This document shows, one piece after another, positions 38,777 to 47,543 of a stretch of DNA of 64,000 nucleotides. The notes beneath the pieces are model-generated. The model saw only the letters and a program-made list of their open reading frames with translations, had not been told where the DNA came from and made no database searches. The stretch spans positions 1 through 64,000 of the forward strand of contig JAAGZL010000208.1 in NCBI GenBank assembly GCA_024206335.1, given 5' to 3'. This DNA comes from Gammaproteobacteria bacterium. GTDB taxonomy: Bacteria; Pseudomonadota; Gammaproteobacteria; Chromatiales; Chromatiaceae. Each line of letters opens with the position of its first letter. Position 1 is the stretch's first letter. Both the position numbers and the translations under genes were made by a program.

Positions 38777-39514
38777 CTAATCATTATCTGACTCGACCAG
38801 TTTCTGTATCATATGGCCGGCCAGCATCATTCCGAACAGCCCGGGCAGATATGAAATAGTGCCGTTCACCGCCCGGGGTCTTCCCGGATTGTTACTGTCG
38901 ATGGGTTGATGGGGGAGACCCTTGACCGGGGTCTCGTCTGAGAATACCACTGGGTAGTCCAGTGATGCCCCCAGTTTTCTCATCTGGCTGCGCATCTCGC
39001 GGGCCAATGGACACATCATGGTTTTCTTCAGGGTTGAGATTTTGGCGCGGGTAACATCTACCCGGCCCCCGGCGCCCATGGCGGATGCCACCGGTATCCC
39101 TTCGCTTTGACATGTGGCGACCAGGTCGGCCTTGCAGGCGATGCTGTCAATACAGTCGAGTAGGTAGTCGATGGAACTGTTGTGCAATATCTCAGAGATG
39201 TTATCTGGATTAAGAAAGTTGTCCATGACCTCCAGGTTGAGGCCGGGATTGATATCCAGCAGTCGCTGGCCCATAACCTCGGTCTTGGGTTTTCCGATGG
39301 TGGATTGCAGGGCCGGTAGTTGCCGGTTGCAGTTGCTGGAGGCTACCAGATCATAATCCACTATGGTCATGTTTCTGATACCGGCACGGGCCACGGCCTC
39401 GGCCGCATAGCCGCCGACTCCACCCAGACCGACCACCATTACATGTTTTTCCGCCAGCCGGGTGATTCCGGTATGGCCAATGAGGATTTCTGTCCGCTCC
39501 TGATCAAGGCTCAT
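38777..39514 (-). CDS. tcdA: tRNA threonylcarbamoyladenosine dehydratase
   Basis: E1/ThiF-family ATP-dependent enzyme that cyclises t6A37 of ANN-decoding tRNAs to ct6A. It has 245 residues. Landmarks: ATP-binding HVMVVGLGGVGGYAAEAVARAGI, VDYDLVASSNCNRQLPAL (Arg finger), DCIDSIACKADLV, and the AMGAGGRVDVTRAKIS region. It overlaps tatD by four bases. An mtaB gene for 2-methylthiolation of the same base lies 1.5 kb upstream on the same strand. Confidence 0.95.
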   Translation of the reverse strand: MSLDQERTEILIGHTGITRLAEKHVMVVGLGGVGGYAAEAVARAGIRNMTIVDYDLVASSNCNRQLPALQSTIGKPKTEVMGQRLLDINPGLNLEVMDNFLNPDNISEILHNSSIDYLLDCIDSIACKADLVATCQSEGIPVASAMGAGGRVDVTRAKISTLKKTMMCPLAREMRSQMRKLGASLDYPVVFSDETPVKGLPHQPIDSNNPGRPRAVNGTISYLPGLFGMMLAGHMIQKLVESDND

Positions 39515-40275
39515 AATGATATTCCGAATAGATTGATCGCGTTTTCTGTGGTGCGTGCGGCAACCAGCTCAGGACTCTCGCCCCTGATGTTGCTTACCTG
39601 TTCCAGGATCAATGGCAGGAAGGCCGGTTCGTTGCGTTGATTGTGGTGCTGGTTGTCCGGTTGGTCTGGGGCGTCGCTCTCCAGCATGATCGCCTGCAAC
39701 GGGAGTTCTGCCACCAGCCTATGCAGCCGTGTCGCATTGGGGTAGGTGACGGGGCCGCCAAAGCCGAGGAGAAATCCCATCTCCATAAGATGTTGTGCCT
39801 GTTGCAGACTGCCGGAGTAGCTGTGCAGTACCCCCTTCAATCCCGGATACCTGCGCAGGCAGTTTGTTACCTCTTCAACGGCACGGCGGGCGTGGATGAT
39901 CACCGGCAGGTTGAACTCCAGTGCCAGCTCCAGCTGTGCCGCAAATAGTTCCAGCTGTCTCTGTTTGTTCGGTTGGGCCATATAGAAATCGAGGCCACAT
40001 TCACCCACCGCCACCGGGGCCTCCTGTTCGATCCAGCGGCGTAGTTTCTGCAGATCGTCCTCGCTATGTTCATGCCAGAACATGGGGTGCAGGCCGTAGG
40101 CTGGGTGCAGGCCGATGTGGTCGTTGCAGGTCTGTTTTACCCTGGTCCAGTCGGTTGCTGTGATGGCCGGAACCACCTGTGCCATCACCCCGGCTTCGCG
40201 GGCTCGCAGCCAGGCATCTGCGCGGTCCCGGTCGAACCTTCTGTGGTCAAAGTGACAGTGGCTGTCGATCAGCAT
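39511..40275 (-). CDS. TatD-family metal-dependent hydrolase
   Basis: TatD/YjjV-type amidohydrolase-fold nuclease of 254 residues. Metal ligands are in the N-terminal LIDSHCHFDHRRFD, GECGLDF, VIIHARRA, GVLHSYSG and LESDAPDQ motifs. Members act as DNases or D-aminoacyl-tRNA deacylases; the exact substrate is uncertain. The stop overlaps the tcdA start, so they are co-translated. Confidence 0.92.
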   Translation of the reverse strand: MLIDSHCHFDHRRFDRDRADAWLRAREAGVMAQVVPAITATDWTRVKQTCNDHIGLHPAYGLHPMFWHEHSEDDLQKLRRWIEQEAPVAVGECGLDFYMAQPNKQRQLELFAAQLELALEFNLPVIIHARRAVEEVTNCLRRYPGLKGVLHSYSGSLQQAQHLMEMGFLLGFGGPVTYPNATRLHRLVAELPLQAIMLESDAPDQPDNQHHNQRNEPAFLPLILEQVSNIRGESPELVAARTTENAINLFGISL

Positions 40276-40314
40276 GGCGTTGTGGTTGGTGTAGTGTTCT
40301 ATATTGATCTGTTA

Positions 40315-40336
40315 ATTTTGCGTTCTTTGCGGTTAC
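40315..40336. repeat. CAAAG-type repeat copy
   Basis: TTTTGCGTTCTTTGCGGTTA lies between the PAP2 gene and tatD. On the minus strand it reads AACCGCAAAGAACGCAAAA, a member of the dispersed CGCAAAG family also seen near 2300, 2510, 8260 and 60668. Confidence 0.6.
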
Positions 40337-40340
40337 TTAG

Positions 40341-41069
40341 TCAGTGTCTGTCTCTCACTTTTGAGACCCAGCCTTCAAGCCGATTGAGCGCGATAGTGTG
40401 CAGTGGCGTGGCCATGATCCAGCTCAGTACCACTGCCGCAACCGCTATGGCGCCTACGATCTCATCGGTGAGCCAGTGGGCTCCACTCATCAGGCGCGGC
40501 AGGGTAAACGGGACTACCATCAGGGCGGCGATGATGCCGTATCTGCGCGGCATGAAGAACGCTACAAATCCTGCGTATAGCAGCAGTATCAGTCCATGGT
40601 CACCGGGAAAACTGTCGCTGGCCGTATCCTTGGTGATGATCTCCGGTACCAGCTGCGAGATGCGCAGGGCCTCCGGAAAGTGGAAGGTGGCGCTGGGTCG
40701 CTTGATCGGGATCGCCTTGCCCAGCTGTGATGCCACCACCACCGTGATCAGCAGTAGAATACCGATGGCAATATAGCGGTTCAGATTCTGCCGGTCCCGG
40801 CCCAGGCTGCAGTGGCCATAGAGCAGGAGCATGAAAAATGCCGGCACCAAATCGAAGGCGCGATTATTGGATATGGCCCAGAACCACTGCCAGGCCTTGC
40901 CTTCAGCCAGGGAGTTGTTCATGGCCCAGAAGGCCCAACTGTCCAGCTCCAGCCAGAGTGAGCGTGTAGGCTCCAGCAGCCAGCTGGCAAACAGGATGAT
41001 GGCGAACAGGTTGGCCAAGATCAGAGTCTGTGGCTGCCATTTGCCTTGGATGTTATGGGGGGAGGTCAC
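40341..41069 (-). CDS. PAP2-family membrane phosphatase
   Basis: Inner-membrane phosphatase of 242 residues with about six hydrophobic segments. The three PAP2 motifs are present: KAIPIKRPSA (KxxxxxxRP), SFPGDHG and SGAHWLTDEIVGA (SRxxxxxHxxxD type). Likely substrates are lipid phosphates such as undecaprenyl pyrophosphate or lipid A, as for PgpB and LpxT; the exact one is unknown. It lies 8 bp after the mtaB stop. Confidence 0.88.
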   Translation of the reverse strand: MTSPHNIQGKWQPQTLILANLFAIILFASWLLEPTRSLWLELDSWAFWAMNNSLAEGKAWQWFWAISNNRAFDLVPAFFMLLLYGHCSLGRDRQNLNRYIAIGILLLITVVVASQLGKAIPIKRPSATFHFPEALRISQLVPEIITKDTASDSFPGDHGLILLLYAGFVAFFMPRRYGIIAALMVVPFTLPRLMSGAHWLTDEIVGAIAVAAVVLSWIMATPLHTIALNRLEGWVSKVRDRH

Positions 41070-41077
41070 AGTTGCTC

Positions 41078-42358
41078 CTAAATAATCCTACCCATTAGGG
41101 TTGTTCCGTCGTTGTTGATCGACTCAAGTGTTACCTCAACAATCTGGTTGTCCAGGGTGTCTCCTGCTACGCATGGTACCGCAACCCGCAGGAAGTTTGG
41201 TGTATATCCCGCCCATACCTCGCCGTTCTGCTCCTTGCCCTCGATTAGTACCGGATAGGTTTGTCCCAGGTTCTGTTGCAGGGTATCGCGCTTCATCTGT
41301 TGGCCGAGTTCGTGTAGCTCCTGGCTGCGCTTTCGCATGGTCTCCCGGTCTACCCGTTGTGGCATCTCTGCCGCCAGGGTGCCGGTGCGTGGTGAGAAGG
41401 CAAAGATATGCAGATGGCCAAAACCGGTCTCGCGGATAAACTCCAGCGACTCCTGCCACTCCGGTTCCCCCTCGCCGGGAAAGCCGACAATCACATCGGT
41501 GGTGATGTTGAAGTTGGGGATCTTGGCCCTGGCGTCTGCCACCAGGTGGGCAAACTCGCCTTTTTTACAGCGCCGGGCCATGCGGCGCAGGATGTTGTCT
41601 GATCCGCTCTGCAGGGGGAGGTGCAGATGTGGCATGAAGCGTGGATTCTCATACAGTGACCAGAACTGCGGCGGCAGGTCCCAGGGCTCCACTGCACCCA
41701 GGCGTAGTCTGGGGATGTTGGTCTGCTCCAATACCTGCTGAATCAATTCGGTGAGGGTGCTACCCAGATCGCTGCCGTAACCGCCGATGTGGACCCCGGT
41801 CAGTACCGTCTCCTGAATGCCCTCGGCGTGCAGCTGGTTTATCTCCTCCACCACCTCGGCGATAGGACGGCTTCTCTCGTCGCCGCGGGCCAGGGTCACG
41901 ACACAGAAGGTACAGTTGTAGCGGCACCCGTCCTGTACCTTTACAAATGCCCGCTGCCGACCTCGGGCCAGCAGGGAGTTTACCCCGGGTTCCGTGGCCA
42001 GTTGCGGCATGCTCTTCAGCTTGAGTTCCGCGCTGACGATCTCTACCAGCCGATCCTTATCCTGATTGCTGATAACCAGGTCCACCCCCATCTCCTGGGC
42101 GGTGGTCGCTGGGTCCAGTGATGCGTAGCAGCCGCTCACCACCAGCTTGGCCTCAGGGTTGTGGTTATGTGCCCGATGCATCGCCTTGCGGGATTTGCGT
42201 ACCGCCTCTGCGGTTACGGCGCAGCTGTTTACCACCACCAGATCGGCCTGTTCCAGCACTTGGGTCAGTTGGTGTCCATGTTCCTGAAACTCACGGGACC
42301 AGCTCTCCAGCTCTGCCTCGTTCAGGCGACAACCAAGGGTTTTCATGTAGATATGCAT
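41078..42358 (-). CDS. mtaB: tRNA (t6A37) methylthiotransferase, MtaB type
   Basis: Radical SAM methylthiotransferase of 426 residues that adds a 2-methylthio group to t6A37 to give ms2t6A. The MTTase domain has C10 (KTLGCRLNEAE), C46 (NSCAVTAEA) and C77 (VSGCYAS) for one 4Fe-4S cluster; the radical SAM cluster is C145-x3-C149-x2-C152 (CRYNCTFC). A C-terminal TRAM domain follows. KTLGCRLNEAE and the CxxxCxxC context favour MtaB over MiaB or RimO. It lies upstream of a PAP2 gene and near tcdA. Confidence 0.92.
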   Translation of the reverse strand: MHIYMKTLGCRLNEAELESWSREFQEHGHQLTQVLEQADLVVVNSCAVTAEAVRKSRKAMHRAHNHNPEAKLVVSGCYASLDPATTAQEMGVDLVISNQDKDRLVEIVSAELKLKSMPQLATEPGVNSLLARGRQRAFVKVQDGCRYNCTFCVVTLARGDERSRPIAEVVEEINQLHAEGIQETVLTGVHIGGYGSDLGSTLTELIQQVLEQTNIPRLRLGAVEPWDLPPQFWSLYENPRFMPHLHLPLQSGSDNILRRMARRCKKGEFAHLVADARAKIPNFNITTDVIVGFPGEGEPEWQESLEFIRETGFGHLHIFAFSPRTGTLAAEMPQRVDRETMRKRSQELHELGQQMKRDTLQQNLGQTYPVLIEGKEQNGEVWAGYTPNFLRVAVPCVAGDTLDNQIVEVTLESINNDGTTLMGRII

Positions 42359-42575
42359 GGGGGCTTTTCTGGGGGTGACCTGTGGTGCAGATAAAATATA
42401 GAGAACAGATGTAGAATCTAGTGAGTTAGGTTAATATTGCATCCCAGCGGCCAGGTTGGCTGGATTCAGGCGGGATTGTACATGTTATCCATTAGAAAAG
42501 GCCATCTCTGGCCGGGATTATTTGCAAGTAGGTTACCAGGGACTCGCTATATCCATTGGTTAGGAGATAGCTCAG

Positions 42576-43880
42576 ATGGCTGAGATTACGGCGCATTCAC
42601 AATTGATCTTACTGATTGGTATGGCCCTGCTGCTGTTACTGGTGTTGTTACTCTGGCTGCGGCAGTCACGCCTGTTGCATGAGTTGCAGCGCAGTAGCCA
42701 GGGGCAGGATGAGGAGCGCAATCGGCTGGAGGAGCTGTTCCGGGAGCAGGAGCGGGTGCTGCAACGGCAGATGGCCGAATATCGTAGTTCCGGGGAGAGG
42801 GAGTCACATCAGCTGCAACGGCAGCTGTTGCTACAGCTATCACGTATGAAACAGTTGCTGGAGAAGCGTTTTGGCGAGATGCAGAGTGGTACCGCAGACT
42901 CCCTTGGGCTTGGTTTTGAGGCGGTAAATCGGCAGCTAGGCGAGGCCCTGCAGCTTAACCGGGAGGAGCTGGGCAAGCGTTTTGACCGTCTTACCGACTC
43001 CACGGACCAGCGCCTGCGGGAGATCAGCGGCCAGGTGGAGCGGCGTCTGGATGAGGGTTTCAAGCGCACCACCGAGACCTTCTCCCGGGTGCTGGAACAC
43101 CTCTCCCGTATCGATGAGGCACAAAAGCGCATCACCGAACTCTCCAGCAACGTGGTGAGCCTGCAGGAAGTGCTGGCGGATAAGCGTTCCCGGGGGGCCT
43201 TTGGTGAGGTGCAGCTGGCGGCGCTGATACGCAGCCTGCTGCCGGAGCGGGCCTTCTCCCTGCAATACACCCTGAGTACCGGGGTGCGGGCCGACTGTAT
43301 GCTGTTTCTGCCGGAGCCCAGCGGCAATATTGCCATCGATGCCAAATTCCCCCTGGAGAGCTTTCGGCGCATGACCGACCCGCACCTGCCGGATCTGGAG
43401 CGGGAGCGGGCCTCCAGCCAGTTTCGCCAGGATATCCGCAAGCACATCAACGATATCGCCGGGAAATACATCATTGCCGATGAGACCTCAGACGGAGCGG
43501 TGATGTTTATCCCCTCCGAGCCCATATTTGCCGAGATCCACGGCCACTATCCCGGTCTGGTGGAGGAGGCCCACCGGCAGCGGGTGTGGCTGGTCTCTCC
43601 CACCACCATGATGGCCATCCTCACCACGGCCAGCGCGGTACTCAAGGATGCCGCCACCCGGGAGCAGGTGCATGTAATTCAGCTGCATCTGAACTCCCTG
43701 TCCCAGGACTTTGGTCGTTTCCAGGAGCGGATGGATCGCCTCTCTAAACACATCAATATGGCCCAGAAGGATGTGGATGAGGTGAATGTGTCTGCGCGCA
43801 AGATCAGCAGCCGCTTCGGCCAGATCGAAAAGGTGGAGCTGGATCAGCTCCCAGAGCAGGGTGACCTGGTGGCCGATTGA
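42576..43880 (+). CDS. rmuC: DNA recombination protein RmuC
   Basis: RmuC family protein of 434 residues. One N-terminal membrane segment (LILLIGMALLLLLVLLLWLR) is followed by a long coiled coil (about 35-190) and the RmuC nuclease-like domain (KRSRGAFGEVQLAALI, NIAIDAKFPLESFRRM, DGAVMFIPSEPIFAEI, VWLVSPTTMMAIL). It limits inversions at short repeats in E. coli. It is divergent from mtaB with a 217 bp gap. Confidence 0.95.
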   Translation: MAEITAHSQLILLIGMALLLLLVLLLWLRQSRLLHELQRSSQGQDEERNRLEELFREQERVLQRQMAEYRSSGERESHQLQRQLLLQLSRMKQLLEKRFGEMQSGTADSLGLGFEAVNRQLGEALQLNREELGKRFDRLTDSTDQRLREISGQVERRLDEGFKRTTETFSRVLEHLSRIDEAQKRITELSSNVVSLQEVLADKRSRGAFGEVQLAALIRSLLPERAFSLQYTLSTGVRADCMLFLPEPSGNIAIDAKFPLESFRRMTDPHLPDLERERASSQFRQDIRKHINDIAGKYIIADETSDGAVMFIPSEPIFAEIHGHYPGLVEEAHRQRVWLVSPTTMMAILTTASAVLKDAATREQVHVIQLHLNSLSQDFGRFQERMDRLSKHINMAQKDVDEVNVSARKISSRFGQIEKVELDQLPEQGDLVAD

Positions 43881-43995
43881 ATTTTGACGCTATATCCAGT
43901 TTTTTGCCCGCTATCGGGAGTTTTCCCTTTCCTTTGTTCGCCAGAACTGTGGCATAATACGCCGCTTCAATAACTTTGAATCAGGTTTAATAACT

Positions 43996-44328
43996 ATGAG
44001 TTTCTTTATTTCTGATGCCATGGCTCAAGCCGCACCGGCCGCCGACCCGATTGGTGGTCTGGGTGGATTGGTTCTGCCGATTGGCTTGATCGTCATACTC
44101 TACTTTTTTATGATCCGCCCCCAGATCAAGCGCCAAAAAGAGCAGAAAAAGATGGTGGATGCCCTGTCCAAGGGTGATGAGGTGCAGACCGAAGGCGGCA
44201 TGATGGGGAAGATCACCAACATGGGTGATAACTTTATCCTGCTGGAGGTTGCCGAAGGGGTTGAGGTGAAGGTCCGCCGTCAGGCCGTGGCAACCGTGAT
44301 GCCAAAGGGCACCCTAAAGGAACTGTAA
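43996..44328 (+). CDS. yajC: Sec translocase auxiliary subunit YajC
   Basis: Small inner-membrane protein of 110 residues associated with SecDF. One membrane segment (LVLPIGLIVILYFFMIRPQIKRQKEQKKM) followed by GDEVQTEGGMMGKI and VEVKVRRQAVATVMPKG is the full family pattern. A promoter-like TGGCATAATAC lies near 43950. In E. coli yajC follows queA-tgt; here rmuC is in that place. Confidence 0.96.
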   Translation: MSFFISDAMAQAAPAADPIGGLGGLVLPIGLIVILYFFMIRPQIKRQKEQKKMVDALSKGDEVQTEGGMMGKITNMGDNFILLEVAEGVEVKVRRQAVATVMPKGTLKEL

Positions 44329-44404
44329 CCAAATTTGTCACAGTGATCCCGCTTTAGGTTGTATGAGTACCTGAAGTGGCTTACTGAGTTCAAGAAGAAC
44401 AGCA

Positions 44405-46258
44405 ATGAATCGATATCCTCTCTGGAAGAATCTCCTGGTGGCGGTGGTGGTCTTAATCGGGCTATTTTTTGCCCTGCCCAACGCCTTTGATCAGGACCCA
44501 TCTATAGAAGTCTCTGGCACCCGTCGTGCCGAGGTGAATAGCGGTACTGAATCCAAGGTCAAAACGGCCATGGAGTCGGCTGGTATTGCCTTTAAGGCGG
44601 TTGAGGCCGGTAATAACAAGCTGCTGATCAGGTTTAACGACTCGGAATCGCAGCTACTGGCCCAGGATAAGCTGACCGCTGCCCTGGGTTCTGATTACGT
44701 GACCGCACTCACCCTGCTGCCGGATCTGCCCTGGTGGCTGGAGGCGGTGGATGCCCAGCCCATGTACCTGGGTTTGGATCTGCGTGGTGGTATCCATGTC
44801 CTGATCGATGTGGACATTGATGCGGCGGTAAAGCAGGCCCTGGAGCGCTATCAGGGTGATATCCGTACCCTGTTGCGCGAAAATAAGCTGCGCTATGTAA
44901 CTGTTACCAAAAAGGACAGCGCGGTTCTGGTCAAATTCCGGGATATGGCGTTACGTGACAAGGCTCTGGATGTGATTGGAGGGCAATTTAGGGGGCTGAA
45001 ACTGGATAGTCTGGATGACGCCGGCGCCTTCTTTGTTACTGCTGCTATGGACCAGGCTGAGCAGAAAGAGGCACGCAGGTTTGCCCTGCAACAGAATATT
45101 ACCACCCTGCGCAACCGGGTGAATGCCCTGGGTGTTGCCGAGCCCATCATTCAGCAGCAGGGTGAACGCAGGATTGTGGTGCAGCTGCCGGGGGCGCAGG
45201 ACCCAAGTAAGATCAAGGAGCTCCTGGGGGCCACGGCTACCCTGGAGTACCGCCTGGAAGATACCGAGGGCAATCTGCAAGACGCCCTTGCCGGCAAGAT
45301 CCCGGTCGGCTCTAGACTCTATAAGACCAGGGATGGACAACCAATACTGCTGAAGAAACGGTTAATCGTCACCGGCAACCAAATCACCGATGCCAGATCC
45401 GGGTTCGACCAGAACTCAGGCTCACCTGCTGTGGTGGTGCAGTTGGACGGGGCTGGCGGACGTCGCATGCGTAATGTGACCTTCGAGAATGTGGGTAAAC
45501 CCATGGCCGTGGTGTTTATTGAGAACCGAACCGAGACCCGTGAGGTGGATGGTAAGCTGGTAAAGCGCAAGGTGGTGGTGGAAGAGGTCATTAGTGTCGC
45601 CAATATCCTCGAACCCTTCGGTAGCCGTTTTCAGACCACCGGCCTGGATAGTTCCAGCGAGGCCCACGACCTGGCCCTTTTGCTTAGGTCCGGTGCCCTG
45701 GCGGCACCCATTGAGATCGTGGAAGAGCGCACCATCGGTCCCAGCCTGGGACAGGATAATATCGACCAGGGGTTTCGCTCGGTGATGATTGGTCTAGTTT
45801 TGGTGATGATCTTCATGGCCGTCTATTATCGGGTGTTTGGCTTGGTGGCAAATTTGGCCCTGATGATGAACCTGGTGCTGATTGTGTCGATTCTATCGGC
45901 CCTGCAGGCCACGCTGACCCTGCCTGGTATTGCCGGTATTGTGCTTACCGTAGGCATGGCGGTGGATGCGAATGTGCTTATTTTTGAGCGCATCCGTGAG
46001 GAGATCGGTGTGGGCAGTACGCCTCAGGCCAGTATCCATGCCGGTTATTCCAAGGCGCTCTCTACCATTGTGGATGCGAATATCACCACCCTGATTGCAG
46101 CGGTGGTGTTGTTCAGCTTTGGTACCGGCCCCATCAAGGGATTTGCCGTGACCTTGTTTATCGGCATCCTGACCTCCATGTTTACCGCTATCATCGGTAC
46201 CAGGGCTGTGGTTAATCTGGTCTATGGCAGCAGACGTGTGAAGAAGCTGGCGATCTGA
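44405..46258 (+). CDS. secD: Protein translocase subunit SecD
   Basis: RND-type inner-membrane protein of 617 residues that uses the proton gradient to complete SecYEG export. One N-terminal span, the large periplasmic P1 domain starting GLDLRGGIHVLIDVD, and five C-terminal spans with GMAVDANVLIFERIREEI, the conserved SecD motif. It runs with secF 56 bp downstream. Confidence 0.97.
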   Translation: MNRYPLWKNLLVAVVVLIGLFFALPNAFDQDPSIEVSGTRRAEVNSGTESKVKTAMESAGIAFKAVEAGNNKLLIRFNDSESQLLAQDKLTAALGSDYVTALTLLPDLPWWLEAVDAQPMYLGLDLRGGIHVLIDVDIDAAVKQALERYQGDIRTLLRENKLRYVTVTKKDSAVLVKFRDMALRDKALDVIGGQFRGLKLDSLDDAGAFFVTAAMDQAEQKEARRFALQQNITTLRNRVNALGVAEPIIQQQGERRIVVQLPGAQDPSKIKELLGATATLEYRLEDTEGNLQDALAGKIPVGSRLYKTRDGQPILLKKRLIVTGNQITDARSGFDQNSGSPAVVVQLDGAGGRRMRNVTFENVGKPMAVVFIENRTETREVDGKLVKRKVVVEEVISVANILEPFGSRFQTTGLDSSSEAHDLALLLRSGALAAPIEIVEERTIGPSLGQDNIDQGFRSVMIGLVLVMIFMAVYYRVFGLVANLALMMNLVLIVSILSALQATLTLPGIAGIVLTVGMAVDANVLIFERIREEIGVGSTPQASIHAGYSKALSTIVDANITTLIAAVVLFSFGTGPIKGFAVTLFIGILTSMFTAIIGTRAVVNLVYGSRRVKKLAI

Positions 46259-46313
46259 TGCGGATTTGCATCGACGCCATATTTGAGACCAATCTATCGG
46301 AACAAGAACTGTA

Positions 46314-47249
46314 ATGCAGATCTTAACATCCAAGCTGAATATTGATTTTATGGGTAGGCGCAAGTGGGCGTTGGTATTCTCCACTGTGGTTATTCTCATC
46401 TCCATTTTTTCGGTTATCACCAAGGGCATGAACCTGGGGATTGATTTTACCGGTGGTACCCTGGTGGAAGTGGGTTATCAACAGACGGCGGAGCTAAAAC
46501 AGGTGCGGCAGGCGCTCACAGAGAGTGGCTTTGGTGGTGCAACGGTGCAGCACTTTGGCTCTCCCCGGGACGTGCTGGTGCGGCTTGCGCCCAGAGATGA
46601 TGTGAGTAGTGCGGATCTGAGTAATCGTGCCTTTAGCGCCATCAAGGATCTGGCCGGTGGCGCTGATTTGCGCCGGGTGGAGTTTGTTGGTCCACAGGTT
46701 GGTGATGAATTGACCGAAGATGGTGGGCTGGCCATGCTCTATGCCTTGATCTGTATCCTGATCTATGTGGCACTGCGGTTTGAATACCGTTTTGCCGTAG
46801 GTTCGGTCATCGCTCTGGTGCATGACGTATTGATCACTATCGGGGTGTTTGCGTTGTTTCAGATAGAGTTTGATCTACCGGTATTGGCGGCCATCCTGGC
46901 GGTTATCGGCTACTCTCTGAACGATACCATCGTGGTGTATGATCGCATCCGGGAAAATTTCCGGCGCATGCGCAAAGGCACACCGCAAGAGATCATCAAC
47001 GTCTCGCTGAATCAGACCCTCTCCAGAACACTGGTGACCTCTATCACCACCCTGGTGGTGCTAATCGCATTGTTCCTGTTCGGAGGCGAGATTATCCATG
47101 GCTTCGCCCTGGCGCTGATTGTGGGTGTGGTTATTGGTACCTACTCCTCAATATATGTGGCCAGTAGCGCGGTACTCTCTCTGGGTATCAGCAAGGCGGA
47201 CCTGATGCCGGTACAGAAAGAGGGTGCTGAGATCGACGGAAGACCGTGA
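46314..47249 (+). CDS. secF: Protein translocase subunit SecF
   Basis: Partner of SecD, 311 residues. The N-terminal span (WALVFSTVVILISIFSVI) leads to the signature GIDFTGGTLVEVGY; the C-terminal half has LAVIGYSLNDTIVVYDRIREN and the SRTLVTSITTLVVLIALFLFGG helix. A strong terminator follows at 47314-47350. Confidence 0.97.
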   Translation: MQILTSKLNIDFMGRRKWALVFSTVVILISIFSVITKGMNLGIDFTGGTLVEVGYQQTAELKQVRQALTESGFGGATVQHFGSPRDVLVRLAPRDDVSSADLSNRAFSAIKDLAGGADLRRVEFVGPQVGDELTEDGGLAMLYALICILIYVALRFEYRFAVGSVIALVHDVLITIGVFALFQIEFDLPVLAAILAVIGYSLNDTIVVYDRIRENFRRMRKGTPQEIINVSLNQTLSRTLVTSITTLVVLIALFLFGGEIIHGFALALIVGVVIGTYSSIYVASSAVLSLGISKADLMPVQKEGAEIDGRP

Positions 47250-47313
47250 TATTGTTAAGAATACTATCCACTGTGTCGGCATAGATGCGAGGATAGTGTT
47301 AGAATAGCCTGCT

Positions 47314-47350
47314 GGCTGGATGTATAATATCCAGCCGGTTTTTTGTTTTT
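47314..47350 (+). terminator. Intrinsic terminator after secF
   Basis: GGCTGGAT and ATCCAGCC form an 8 bp stem (loop seven bases), followed by a T-rich run CGGTTTTTTGTTTTT. It ends 14 bp before the tRNA-Leu gene. Confidence 0.9.
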
Positions 47351-47363
47351 AAGCTGTAGCCCA

Positions 47364-47449
<86 letters not shown>

Positions 47450-47543
47450 TTTACTCCAGCAATGCCAGATAGTAGGTATGCTGTAAACGTTTTAATCACT
47501 CAATAGAATAGGAGGGGCAGCATCCGTTGCCCAGATGTGGACC

